From positions 69,923 to 133,922 of the forward strand of contig JACPIF010000001.1 in assembly GCA_016188215.1 (NCBI GenBank): a DNA stretch of 64,000 nucleotides, in the 5' to 3' direction. Position 1 is the stretch's first letter, and each line of letters begins with the position of its first letter. This DNA is from Candidatus Woesearchaeota archaeon (GTDB taxonomy: Archaea > Nanobdellota > Nanobdellia > Woesearchaeales > JACPIF01). Shown piece after piece: positions 33,656 to 42,228 of the stretch. The position numbers and the translations under genes are program-made. The notes under the pieces were generated by a model, which worked only from the letters and a program-made list of their open reading frames with translations, was not told the DNA's origin and ran no database searches.

Positions 33656-35602
33656 ATGATAAAAACGCTTCCTTTTCTTTTTTTCCTTGTTTTGATAGCT
33701 TCTGTAATAGCATATCCGGTTACTGTGCAGATAACAGGAGACAGGAGCTTTACACAGGAAGTTTATAAGTGCCCTGACACATCTTGCTCAAGTTTCACAT
33801 TCATATCAAGCAGCACTGGAACTGCAAACAGCTATACTATGACCGGCTCAGGCAGCCAGGTTTTTGCGGAATTTGATTATACAGCAGGCTATTTACCGCA
33901 TGCTTATTTTTCGCTGCCAAATGATAATACTCAGAATTTCAACTCCTTTAATATCCAATTTTCAAAGAAAAGCGACTGCAAGGCAAATGTAAACTCTGTA
34001 TCCTTGTCTTCTTCAAGTGTTGCAGTTGGGCAATCTGTTACAATAACAGCAAATATACAAAGCGCTTCTCAATTCAATCCAGATGGGCCGCAAAAAGTGC
34101 CAGGCAGCCTTCAATCAACATATTCAGATAATGTTGATGTGCAATTTCTTGTTAACGGGGCGTTGCAGCAGTCAAGCAGCCAGCAAATAGGATTCAGCAG
34201 TTCAAAAGATGTAAGCTTTTCTTATGCGCCTTCAGCAGCGGGCACGCACACTATTCAAGTCCAGAGCTTGATGAGCAATGATGCAAAATGCAGCAGCTCA
34301 TTGACAAGCTCGGCAAGCACAAGCTTAACAGTTACAAGCGCTGGAGGGGGAGGAGCAGCTGCGCCAACTGCAGACCTTGATGTTGACGGTTCAGACGGGC
34401 CCTTGACTGTAAATGACGGCACAACACATACATTATCATGGACTTCAACAAATGCAGACAGCTGCACAGCCTCTGGCTCCTGGCTTACAACAGGCAGCAA
34501 ATCTACTTCAGGAAGTGAAAGCACAGGCGTTCTTAGCATTGGGAGCCCAAGCTATACTCTTACATGTACTGGAACAGGAGGGACAGCTTCTGATACTGTG
34601 GCTGTTAGTGTTGTAGCTGCAAATGGCACTACTCCAACTACCCCAACTACCCCAACAACCCCAACAACCACAGGGGTAAGTAAAAAGCTAATCATCAATG
34701 ATATAGATGCTAAAATAGGCTCAAGGACAGACAACAATCTTGAAGATGGGGATACTATCAGCAGGGATGCAAGGCCAGGCGATACCTTAGAGCTGGAAAT
34801 TGAAATATTGAATAATTTTACTGCTTCTGAAGATCTTGATATTGAAGATATCACTGTAACTGCCACAATAGAAGGCATTGATGATGGGGATGATTTGGAA
34901 GACGAGAGCTCTGAATTTGACCTTAGGCCAGGCAGAAAAAAGACAATCAAGTTTGACTTTAAAGTTCCTTTAAGGGTTGAGGAAGACAGCTTTGACATAG
35001 TTATTGAAGCAGAAGGAGAAGATGAAAACGGGACAGAGCATTCTGATGATGCGACTATTGAGCTTGATGTTGATAAGGAAAATAACCAAATAATCTTCAG
35101 CAGGGCATCTTTAAGCCCTTTAAGCGTTAAATGCTCAAGGGTCATAAGCATAGGGGCAGAGCTGCTTAATATAGGCTCTAATGAGCAGCATAATGTCGTA
35201 TATGAAGCAAAAAATAGCGAGCTGGGCATTAACATAAGGCAGGCAAACATAGAGATGAGCGAAGACATAGATGAGGATAATAACGAATTCATAAGGGCAG
35301 ATAAGGCACAAATCCCTGATACAGCAGTATCAGGCTCATACCCCCTTGAACTAACAATTTTCTATGATACTGACAAGAAGGCTGATTCCAAAACACTGCA
35401 GCTGGCTGTAGAAGACTGCCCGGAAGCCCAAGCCGCAACAAATAAAAGCATCATAAAACCAATAAAAAGGCTTTATCCTGTCAAGCAAGTATCCATCTTT
35501 GATAATCCGGTTTTTCTTACCTTAGCAATTCTCCTGCTTTTGATATTAATCCTAGTTACAATATATCTTATAGTAAAGGCTAATGAAAAGGCAGGAGAGT
35601 AA
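33656..35602 (+). CDS. Secreted, C-terminally anchored Ser/Thr-rich surface protein
   Basis: 648 residues from the ATG at 33656. Signal peptide LPFLFFLVLIASVIAYP, a Ser/Thr-rich extracellular half with an Ig-like unit (HTLSWTSTNADSCTASGSW), a PTTPTTPTT linker, an acidic half with many Asp/Glu (domain near IEDITVTATIEGIDD), and one C-terminal membrane span (FLTLAILLLLILILVTIYLIV). Surface-layer or stalk type. The stop shares bases with the next frame. The frame opening at 33572 is ignored because it lacks a signal and overlaps the gene before. Confidence 0.75.
   Translation: MIKTLPFLFFLVLIASVIAYPVTVQITGDRSFTQEVYKCPDTSCSSFTFISSSTGTANSYTMTGSGSQVFAEFDYTAGYLPHAYFSLPNDNTQNFNSFNIQFSKKSDCKANVNSVSLSSSSVAVGQSVTITANIQSASQFNPDGPQKVPGSLQSTYSDNVDVQFLVNGALQQSSSQQIGFSSSKDVSFSYAPSAAGTHTIQVQSLMSNDAKCSSSLTSSASTSLTVTSAGGGGAAAPTADLDVDGSDGPLTVNDGTTHTLSWTSTNADSCTASGSWLTTGSKSTSGSESTGVLSIGSPSYTLTCTGTGGTASDTVAVSVVAANGTTPTTPTTPTTPTTTGVSKKLIINDIDAKIGSRTDNNLEDGDTISRDARPGDTLELEIEILNNFTASEDLDIEDITVTATIEGIDDGDDLEDESSEFDLRPGRKKTIKFDFKVPLRVEEDSFDIVIEAEGEDENGTEHSDDATIELDVDKENNQIIFSRASLSPLSVKCSRVISIGAELLNIGSNEQHNVVYEAKNSELGINIRQANIEMSEDIDEDNNEFIRADKAQIPDTAVSGSYPLELTIFYDTDKKADSKTLQLAVEDCPEAQAATNKSIIKPIKRLYPVKQVSIFDNPVFLTLAILLLLILILVTIYLIVKANEKAGE
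34632..34672 (+). repeat. Nine-base tandem repeats encoding a Pro-Thr linker
   Basis: CCAACTACC and CCAACAACC units repeat four times and encode PTT triplets. Confidence 0.7.
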
Positions 35603-35685
35603 TGAGTAATTATTCTCCATTTAAAAGTAATAACAATGTAGAAAAGTTTAAAAATGGCCTTATATTGGGCATATTAGGTGAAGCT

Positions 35686-37314
35686 ATGAATGCAAAAAAG
35701 ATTGCTACAATTGGATATCTACTCTTATTTGGATGCATTATCAGCACTATTGCTGCCGCAACTGCCCAGGAATTTTCAATAGACAGGGTAAAGGTAAACA
35801 ATGTTGCGGTATCCACTACAGGCCCTAACCTTATTGAGGATGCAGACACATTCCTGGTAACAGTGGATTTTACAACTGTACTTGCTTTGGAGAGGGGGCA
35901 TGTAGAGGCTATACTTAAGGGCAAACAATCTGGAAATGTCGTGGCAGATTCCACAGCAACTTTTGACCTTGCAAAAGATAACAGTGCAACGGTCACCCTC
36001 AGCTTAGCGCTCATTGACAGCCTCAGGAGCGAGACGAGTTTTGACCTGACAATAAAGATAGTTGATGCAAGAAACAATTTTGACCAAAAGACCTTTACAT
36101 TGCAGACAAAGCGGACAGCTGCTGCAAGGGATCTTGACATATCCATTGACAGCGTTGAGATTGAAGGCGGGGCAGTCGCAGAAAATGAGAATAACTTCAT
36201 CTCATTTGACAATGGCAATGACCTTGATGTAAGAGTAAGGCTCACTGCCCTGGAAAGGGTTGAGGACGCCCATATTGACGCGATCCTCATGTTTGAGAAT
36301 GGTGATGTGATTGCAGACGCCACAACGACTTTTGACATGGCAAAAGATGAGAATTCAGTTAAAAAACTTAAGCTTCCTATCCCAAGATTTGACCTTGGGA
36401 ACCTTATGCTAAAAGTAAGGATCATTGATGCAGAAGGCGATTCAGAAGAGAAACTTTATGGGCTGAAAGTCAGCCAGGAAAAGCTTCCTATGATAATCAG
36501 CAGCTTATCGCTAAACCCTGAGAATAACATAGAAGCCGGTAAATCCCTTAGTGCAGCCTTGAATATAAAGAACAGCGGCGTTGTCCCGCTTGAAGGCATG
36601 CTGGCAAAGGTCAGCATACCAGAGTTAGGCGTATCAGCAGTAAGGTTTATTGATAGCATAGAAGCAAACGGAAAGCCGTTAACTGAGGAATTCTTATTAA
36701 GGATACCGCCTGAAGCGCCCTCTGGCACTTATAAGATAAGGCTGGAAATATCATCCCAGTTTAATGATGAAGGTATCGTGAAGGAGCTGCCTTTTTCTAT
36801 CGGGAAAAAGAGCGCATTAGCTATGCAAGAACTGACAGAGATAAATGCGCCTATTGATGGCCAAGTAATAGGGGACGGCAGAACCGCAGCATACCCTGTG
36901 GAAATCTCCAACAAAGGAGCCAATGCGAAATCCTACACAATACTGGTTAAAAACTTGGATTTTGGAACATATTTTGTTTCTCCAAGCAATAGCATATTGA
37001 TAAAGCCTTGGGAAACTAAGAGCGTCACTTTATTTGTGACTGCAGACAGGAAAGAATACGGCCAAAAGCATTTTACAGTCCTTGTAAAGTCGCGAAATAT
37101 GGAAAATGAGATCCTTCTTGAGGCTTTTGTGATGAAAAAAAGCTTATTTAATGCCAAAAACATGTTTTTGGGCTTTTTATTGCTTTCTGCCATTATTTTT
37201 GCAGGCGCAGCAGCATTTTTCGGCATGAGATTTTATATGGAGAAAAGCGGGAAAAGCAGTGAAAGGGGAGAAGACCAGAAAGAAAGCAGCGCAGCAGAAA
37301 CATACTATTTATAA
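35686..37314 (+). CDS. Secreted membrane-anchored protein with two tandem beta repeats
   Basis: 542 residues from the ATG at 35686, which follows TTAGGTGAAGC; the frame extends 28 codons upstream (ATG 35602, overlapping the gene before), but that would bury the signal peptide (IGYLLLFGCIISTIAAATAQ). Two copies of a repeat are visible: VEAILKGKQSGNVVADST.. and IDAILMFENGDVIADATT.., each with TFDLAKD or TFDMAKD. More Ig-like beta follows, one C-terminal membrane span (FLGFLLLSAIIFAGAAAFF), and the tail ends AAETYYL, shared with the next protein. Confidence 0.75.
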   Translation: MNAKKIATIGYLLLFGCIISTIAAATAQEFSIDRVKVNNVAVSTTGPNLIEDADTFLVTVDFTTVLALERGHVEAILKGKQSGNVVADSTATFDLAKDNSATVTLSLALIDSLRSETSFDLTIKIVDARNNFDQKTFTLQTKRTAAARDLDISIDSVEIEGGAVAENENNFISFDNGNDLDVRVRLTALERVEDAHIDAILMFENGDVIADATTTFDMAKDENSVKKLKLPIPRFDLGNLMLKVRIIDAEGDSEEKLYGLKVSQEKLPMIISSLSLNPENNIEAGKSLSAALNIKNSGVVPLEGMLAKVSIPELGVSAVRFIDSIEANGKPLTEEFLLRIPPEAPSGTYKIRLEISSQFNDEGIVKELPFSIGKKSALAMQELTEINAPIDGQVIGDGRTAAYPVEISNKGANAKSYTILVKNLDFGTYFVSPSNSILIKPWETKSVTLFVTADRKEYGQKHFTVLVKSRNMENEILLEAFVMKKSLFNAKNMFLGFLLLSAIIFAGAAAFFGMRFYMEKSGKSSERGEDQKESSAAETYYL

Positions 37315-37345
37315 AAATCAGAAAAACATCAGAAGGGAGTTGGTT

Positions 37346-38008
37346 ATGAATATTATCATAAAAGGAATACTTGGGCTTATTGTCCTAGTTTTATTTCTAC
37401 CTTTATTCCTATCTTCTGCTTCTGCCCAGGAGTTTGTCAATATTGAGTCTCATGTTTCTGCAATATATCAGAGACAATGCCAGTGCCAGTCTGCATATTA
37501 CAGATTCTATCTGCGCAATCCAGGTGACAGGGCTGAAATTTATGACTTTTTCATAAAAGGCAAAATGGCGCCGTACGCAAAGTCAAATGTTCCCTCACCT
37601 ATTGTCCTGATGCCTGGCCAGGATATCAGTTTTAAGCTTATCATTCAGGTGCCTTGTAAAGCGCTTGGCACTGAAAATCTAGATTTTGCCATAAAGACAG
37701 GGCATGGGCTGGAAGCTTTTTATCCATTAACATATGACATAATTTCCTGTCCTCCTTATGAATTTGGATACAGCATAATAGAAGCACAAAACATTAAAAA
37801 GGAAATTCCGGCGGGAATTCCTGCAAGAATTGAAGTTGAGGGCAAGCCAAATGCAAGAACCATACTTGAATGGTTCGCGGTGTTGCTTGTATTAGGAGCA
37901 ATAGGAATTGCATTATTTTACGCACTCACATCATACTATAGGCGAAATGGCGGCAAGGAAGACGGAAAAAATGAGGAGCCTGCTGCCACTGCAGAGACCT
38001 ACTACTAG
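37346..38008 (+). CDS. Cys-rich single-pass surface protein, paralogue of the next gene
   Basis: 220 residues from the ATG at 37346, preceded by GAAGGGAG. Signal peptide ending ASAQ, an extracellular domain with QCQCQSAYYRFYLRNPGD, APYAKSNVPSPIVLMPGQD and VPCKALGTENLDFAIK, and then one membrane span (WFAVLLVLGAIGIALFYAL). It aligns by eye to the first 110 residues of the following protein, including paired cysteines. It ends ATAETYY, like the preceding protein. Partner or regulator of the larger paralogue is inference. Confidence 0.7.
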   Translation: MNIIIKGILGLIVLVLFLPLFLSSASAQEFVNIESHVSAIYQRQCQCQSAYYRFYLRNPGDRAEIYDFFIKGKMAPYAKSNVPSPIVLMPGQDISFKLIIQVPCKALGTENLDFAIKTGHGLEAFYPLTYDIISCPPYEFGYSIIEAQNIKKEIPAGIPARIEVEGKPNARTILEWFAVLLVLGAIGIALFYALTSYYRRNGGKEDGKNEEPAATAETYY

Positions 38009-38023
38009 GGATTGGGGATAGAG

Positions 38024-40291
38024 ATGAGGCGTACAAAGAGCGTGTTGTTGATAATCTTCTTGCTTTTGCTATTTACGGGGCTTGCAAGTGCCCAGCCATT
38101 CACTTCATACGGCACAATAAGCAACCAGACAAGCTGCCCATGCGAGCCAGTCAGCTACCCATTTTACCTTAAAAATAATAATGTGTTCACTGAAACATAC
38201 AGGCTGGTGGTTGAGGGCGAGCTTGCGGCGTATGCCAAGGCAACAGTGCCTTCACAATTCCGGCTTGAGCCTGGGCAGGAAACTCAATTCTCGCTTATCA
38301 TACAAGCCCCCTGCGGGCTCTATGGAACCAAGAAATTCAATGCTGTCATCAAAGCTGAGCAGCAGAAGATCTCAGCTACATTTCCTTTAGCCTATGCAAT
38401 CAAGCGGTGCTATAATTACAGCATTGCAACAGGAGAGGCTGTATTGCAGCTGCCTGCATTCTATACTCCCCAGAGCTTTTCAGAGCAGCAGAATTATGCA
38501 ATATGTGAGAATGAGAGCAGGATTATACCGCTCAGGATAGAGAATGAGGCTGGCTTCAGCAACAGCTACCAAATTTCAATATCCAGTACAGCAAAAAATC
38601 TTGCAGCATTGCTTATCCGGCGCGCGACCCTGAATGCATCACAAGCTGCAGTTATACCATTACTCGTAACTATTCCACAATACAGCCAGGCAGAGTCAAA
38701 TATTACCCTTTCCCTTGTTTCAGAGCTGGGGAAAGTGCAGAAACAGAAAACCATAGCAATCCAGCCAGTTTACTGCGTTACACCAGTTATAACATTTTTA
38801 GGAAATGACAGCTTAACAGTAAACTATACCAAAACAACGTTCTCAGTGTTTGTCAGCAATCGCGGCACTTTACGGGGGACATATACTGTGCGGGTGACAG
38901 GCGCTGATTGGATAAAACCTTCCACTGCCAGCTTTGGGCTTGAGCCTGGGCAGGGGATTGAGCTGCAGCTTGTAAGCGAACCGGAGCAGAATACGGCGGC
39001 AAAGAAATATGAGCTGCAGATTGAGATTACTGCACAATCATCTGGCAATACCTATGCAAAGCCGTTTACTGTTACGCTTAACGGCACACCTTTCCTTGCC
39101 AAGGTGGCAAAAGCCTTGGAAAAGCCTCTTTCAATATTACTGAAGTATATATGGATTATAATTGGAAGCCTTGTTGCTCTTGCATTAATTATTTTTCTGG
39201 CGCAGCAATATCGCGAGTACAGGAGGCTTGAGCTGCAGCAGCCCAGAGTTGCAAGAAGAATCAGCAGGACTGTAAAAGTTGCAAAAGTTGCCGGGCCAAC
39301 GGGACTGACAAAACAGCCAAAAATTACTTTGACTATCCCAATTGTATCCCCATTCTTGGTATTCCTGGCACTGATTGTTGCGGTTGTCCTGGGAGTCGCG
39401 GGGATACTTTACTTAGGGTTGCTTCCTGAAGAAGCGGCATTAAACCAGACAAAACCTTTTACCGTACCCCTGCAGGGGCTTAACTTCTCACTCCCGGCTA
39501 ATTTTACAGTAAGTATTCCAAGTTATAATTTCACGGCAATAACAACGGACAATGAGTTCCTGCCTTTATTGCTGTATATCCTGGCTGTGCTGCTTGCTGC
39601 CATTGCCATATATATCTGGATGAGAAGGCAAAAGAAGCATGAATTAAAGAAAAGAAAGGAGGAAAAGAAAGAGATTGGTCAAAGGCTGGAAGCCCTAGAA
39701 GCCTTGAAGCCAGAAGCGCCCGAGGAGCTGAAAGAAGAGCGCCCTGGGAGGTATGGCTTATCCAAAGTTTTAATCATAGGAGGTATAGCTATTGTGCTGC
39801 TGCTCCTGCTTGCCCTGGCAGTGTTCAAATTCCCTGGAGCAATTACTACATTTGTACCCAACAGGTCAATTGAAGAATACAAGGAGCCAGTAATAGATGC
39901 AACAAAACCGGCTTTCTTCATTGAGCAGGATGAAGAGCTTGAAATTAACCTTTCCGCATACTTCTATGACCCAGATAATGACCCGTTATACTTCAATGCA
40001 ACTATTGGAGGCAATATGACTGTTGTCATTAAGAATACAACTGCCGTCCTCAAGCCAAGAAAAGGATTTTATGGCGCATCATATGTTGTATTCACTGCAA
40101 ACGACCGGAAAGGAGGCATGACAGAGACTGGTGCCATACCAATAGTGGTGCGCAGATCGCAGAAACCCGGGATTTTAGATGAGGCTATCGATTTTATAAG
40201 CCTCTACAGATACTTCTTTATTCTTGGACTCATACTTATGGCGCTACTGATTGCGGTCCTGTATTACAGGGAGAGGGGAAAGAAAGAATAA
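38024..40291 (+). CDS. Large multi-pass surface protein with Cys-rich N-terminal domain
   Basis: 755 residues from the ATG at 38024 (the frame opens with a TTG at 38012). Signal peptide IIFLLLLFTGLASAQ, a Cys-rich domain (SCPCEPVSYPFYLKNNN) paralogous to the preceding protein, Ig-like stretches with many Asn-x-Ser/Thr, then five membrane spans between about residue 365 and the end. A cadherin/Ig-like unit (YFYDPDNDPLYFNATIGG) sits before the last span. An acidic coiled stretch lies between spans 3 and 4. It closes the block. No enzyme motif seen, so it may be structural or a receptor. Confidence 0.72.
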   Translation: MRRTKSVLLIIFLLLLFTGLASAQPFTSYGTISNQTSCPCEPVSYPFYLKNNNVFTETYRLVVEGELAAYAKATVPSQFRLEPGQETQFSLIIQAPCGLYGTKKFNAVIKAEQQKISATFPLAYAIKRCYNYSIATGEAVLQLPAFYTPQSFSEQQNYAICENESRIIPLRIENEAGFSNSYQISISSTAKNLAALLIRRATLNASQAAVIPLLVTIPQYSQAESNITLSLVSELGKVQKQKTIAIQPVYCVTPVITFLGNDSLTVNYTKTTFSVFVSNRGTLRGTYTVRVTGADWIKPSTASFGLEPGQGIELQLVSEPEQNTAAKKYELQIEITAQSSGNTYAKPFTVTLNGTPFLAKVAKALEKPLSILLKYIWIIIGSLVALALIIFLAQQYREYRRLELQQPRVARRISRTVKVAKVAGPTGLTKQPKITLTIPIVSPFLVFLALIVAVVLGVAGILYLGLLPEEAALNQTKPFTVPLQGLNFSLPANFTVSIPSYNFTAITTDNEFLPLLLYILAVLLAAIAIYIWMRRQKKHELKKRKEEKKEIGQRLEALEALKPEAPEELKEERPGRYGLSKVLIIGGIAIVLLLLLALAVFKFPGAITTFVPNRSIEEYKEPVIDATKPAFFIEQDEELEINLSAYFYDPDNDPLYFNATIGGNMTVVIKNTTAVLKPRKGFYGASYVVFTANDRKGGMTETGAIPIVVRRSQKPGILDEAIDFISLYRYFFILGLILMALLIAVLYYRERGKKE

Positions 40292-40294
40292 AAG

Positions 40295-40428
40295 TGGGGA
40301 TGCAGCGATTTGAACGCTGATAAATCGGTTTCTTCATTTCATCGTCCTAAGACTCAATTTTCCAGAATGGATACTGGAGCCGATTGTAATGCCAGGGTGT
40401 ACGGATTACTCCTTTATACCACATCCCC
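40295..40428 (-). tRNA. tRNA-Trp (CCA) with two candidate introns
   Basis: On the reverse strand: acceptor GGGGATG (40428-40422) with CATCCCC (40302-40296), A73 at 40295, T arm CAGCG-TTCAAAT-CGCTG. The anticodon stem ATCGG/CCGAT closes around CTCCAG plus A only if 40373-40330 (44 bases, position 37/38) is removed; the anticodon CCA is at 40377-40375. The D arm (GTATAA..CCCTGGCATTAC) also needs about 16 bases near 40413-40398 removed; these include the hairpin GGA-GTAA-TCC. CCA is not encoded. No good alternative tRNA identity fits. Confidence 0.82.
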
Positions 40429-40552
40429 TTAATTTTCTAAAAAGGTAGCTAATCTTATTTAAATATTGCCCTTTGCGCGGGAGTGCTACTAGAAACTGTT
40501 AACTTGCAACTGGTCACACTGGCAATACATGTCCGCGAATATCAACTGTACA

Positions 40553-40640
40553 TAGGAAATCATAGATTTCCTAGTCTCAAAAATCTCTGATTTTTGAAAT
40601 ATTACGGTTCGCGGACCCCCGCCCAGGTTCGCGCAGCGAA
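40553..40640. repeat. Palindrome cluster downstream of tRNA-Trp
   Basis: TAGGAAATC-ATA-GATTTCCTA (40553-40573), TCAAAAATC-TCT-GATTTTTGA (40577-40597) and inverted GGTTCGCG/CGCGAAC-like arms to about 40640. The first matches palindromes in rps4 and at 54883. The 220-base gap holds no gene. Confidence 0.6.
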
Positions 40641-40648
40641 CTATGCCC

Positions 40649-40981
40649 CTATTTAATGTAAAGCTTTGCACCTTTCTTTATCCTAAACCTCTTTATACTT
40701 CCTCTGGGCAGTTCAAGGATGTATTGCGCTTTATGTTTTGGGCTGTATAAAGTAAAAGACCTGAAATCCTCCTTTAGTTCTACTACCCTTTTTGCCTTAT
40801 CCATGAATACTACATCAATCGGGAAGAAGACGAACCACATGTGCAATGGGTAGATGGCTTCTTTTTTAAATATGAATAGCAGCGGCTTTGGCTTGGGGGT
40901 AAACATCAGGCCAATGGCCCGGGAAAGGTATGAGGTGCATGGCTGAGCCTCTATACTATTTTTGCTGATTTTGACGCGCAT
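40649..40981 (-). CDS. DUF192 family protein
   Basis: 110 residues with the DUF192 pattern: YLSRAIGLMFTPKPKP, HMWFVFFPIDVVFMDKAKRVVE, and the C-terminal YILELPRGSIKRFRIKKGAK. DUF192 proteins fold as a small beta barrel and are often exported; this one lacks a signal peptide. Function not established. Divergent from the next gene; both promoters lie in the 43-base gap. Confidence 0.82.
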   Translation of the reverse strand: MRVKISKNSIEAQPCTSYLSRAIGLMFTPKPKPLLFIFKKEAIYPLHMWFVFFPIDVVFMDKAKRVVELKEDFRSFTLYSPKHKAQYILELPRGSIKRFRIKKGAKLYIK

Positions 40982-40990
40982 TTAGCATAA

Positions 40991-41001
40991 GATTTATATT
41001 T
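40991..41001 (+). promoter_or_regulatory. TATA box for the coiled-coil/winged-helix gene
   Basis: GATTTATATTT, 28 bases before the ATG at 41025. Confidence 0.5.
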
Positions 41002-41024
41002 GCCTATAAAATGTTAGCCTTTTC

Positions 41025-41825
41025 ATGGGGGCAAGAGATGTACAGGAAGAGATTGCAAGGGTCAAGGAAGGGCTGCGGCAAAGCTTCCAAAGAGTGAAGG
41101 ATGATGTTGCCTACCAAACATGGTATATAGGGCAAAGCTCTGCCAGGATGCAGCAGCTTGAATCACAGTTCTCTAAAGTCATTGAGGAGCTTAGCACCTT
41201 TAACCATGCATTGAAAGAGGCTTCAGTAACCAATGAAAATATTCTGAATGCATTTACAGAACTAAAAGGGCAGGCAGATGCGCTGAGCCAGTCTTTTGCT
41301 GAGCTCAAGCAGCGCGACCTTGGGGTTGTACAGGAAATAAGCGCAATCAAATCAGGCATTCAAAATGTGGTTATAGGGCTTTACGAGAAATTAAGCGGCG
41401 TTGAATCAGCTGTCAAGGAAGCGGAAAAGGCACAGGAGAAGCACCTGGCCGCAGTACTTGACCAGATCCAGGGTAAGCTCGGACAATTTGAAGAAAGGTC
41501 TGCGCATGACAGGGAACTGCTTAAAGCTGCGGTTAAGGAGGCGCTCAGGGATATGAAGCCAGAGCAGCCCAGGAAGGAATCAAAGCTGCAGGCGCAATTG
41601 ATGAAAAAAATAGACAAGAACAGGAAGAATCTTATCAAGCAGAAGATCAAAGATATTGTTTCTGTGCGGAGCATGAGCCTGCCTGAGCTCAAGGAAATCA
41701 TTGTGGACGAGAACGGCTACTGCTCAAAAGCTACCTTCTACCGGTACATTGATGAGATGCGGGACAAGAAAATACTTTCTGTAATTGAAATTGACAATAT
41801 AAAGACTATTTCACTGCAAGGGTAG
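41025..41825 (+). CDS. Coiled-coil protein with C-terminal winged helix
   Basis: 266 residues. Residues 1-190 are heptad-like and helical (ARVKEGLRQSFQRVKDDVAY onward), and the last 60 residues (MSLPELKEIIVDENGYCSKATF, then YRYIDEMRDKKILSV) form a winged helix typical of archaeal DNA-binding proteins. No enzyme motif. It may be a transcription or chromosome factor; its neighbour is the giant surface-protein gene, which it could regulate (context inference). Unrecognised family. Confidence 0.7.
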   Translation: MGARDVQEEIARVKEGLRQSFQRVKDDVAYQTWYIGQSSARMQQLESQFSKVIEELSTFNHALKEASVTNENILNAFTELKGQADALSQSFAELKQRDLGVVQEISAIKSGIQNVVIGLYEKLSGVESAVKEAEKAQEKHLAAVLDQIQGKLGQFEERSAHDRELLKAAVKEALRDMKPEQPRKESKLQAQLMKKIDKNRKNLIKQKIKDIVSVRSMSLPELKEIIVDENGYCSKATFYRYIDEMRDKKILSVIEIDNIKTISLQG

Positions 41826-41859
41826 GAAGTAAGGGGTTAGGAAGCATTCTAAGGGCTGT

Positions 41860-42170
41860 AATTACTATCCCGTATCATATCAATCAAGGCTCTTTATCAC
41901 TTTGATACCATTCAATCAAAGCCGTATCACTCAGTCTCACCTGAGTTTTTGCAAGTAGCAGAGACTTGTCAAGCCTTGTTTGAGACTGTTCCATAGGAAA
42001 CAAAGGGGTGGTTGAGACAGAGTTGATACTTGACTGAGAAAAATCTGCAAAATACTGTGAAACACTTGTTTTAGAAAGGCGGTTTCAAAACCTAAATTTC
42101 ATCTTATAAAGCTTGTGAAATTGAGATACAGATTTCAAAACATTTATATACTAGGTTCAATCTACCAATT
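41860..42170 (+). promoter_or_regulatory. Repeat-rich control region before the giant surface protein
   Basis: The 400-base gap holds no gene. Seen are direct repeats TCAATCAA(G/A)GC (about 41879 and 41911), a hairpin CTCAG-TCTCAC-CTGAG, two TTGAGAC units, two TTTCAAAAC units, an inverted AATTTCA..TGAAATT and a TATA CATTTATATAC at about 42141-42151. This is consistent with several operators upstream of an abundant surface protein (inference). Confidence 0.45.
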
Positions 42171-42228
42171 GTAATTTTTAAGTGCGCGCAAAACCTCGTG
42201 TACAATTTCATAGAAAAAGGTGTTTTGG

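Noticed and set aside
34552-35292. 246-codon reverse-strand frame inside the surface-protein gene
   Set aside because: Ser/Val-rich reverse complement of an Asp/Glu-rich coding region; no start signal; a shadow.
41860-42170. Considered as a CRISPR-like array
   Set aside because: Repeats are short (7-11 bases), irregular in spacing and of several kinds; no spacers or cas genes.
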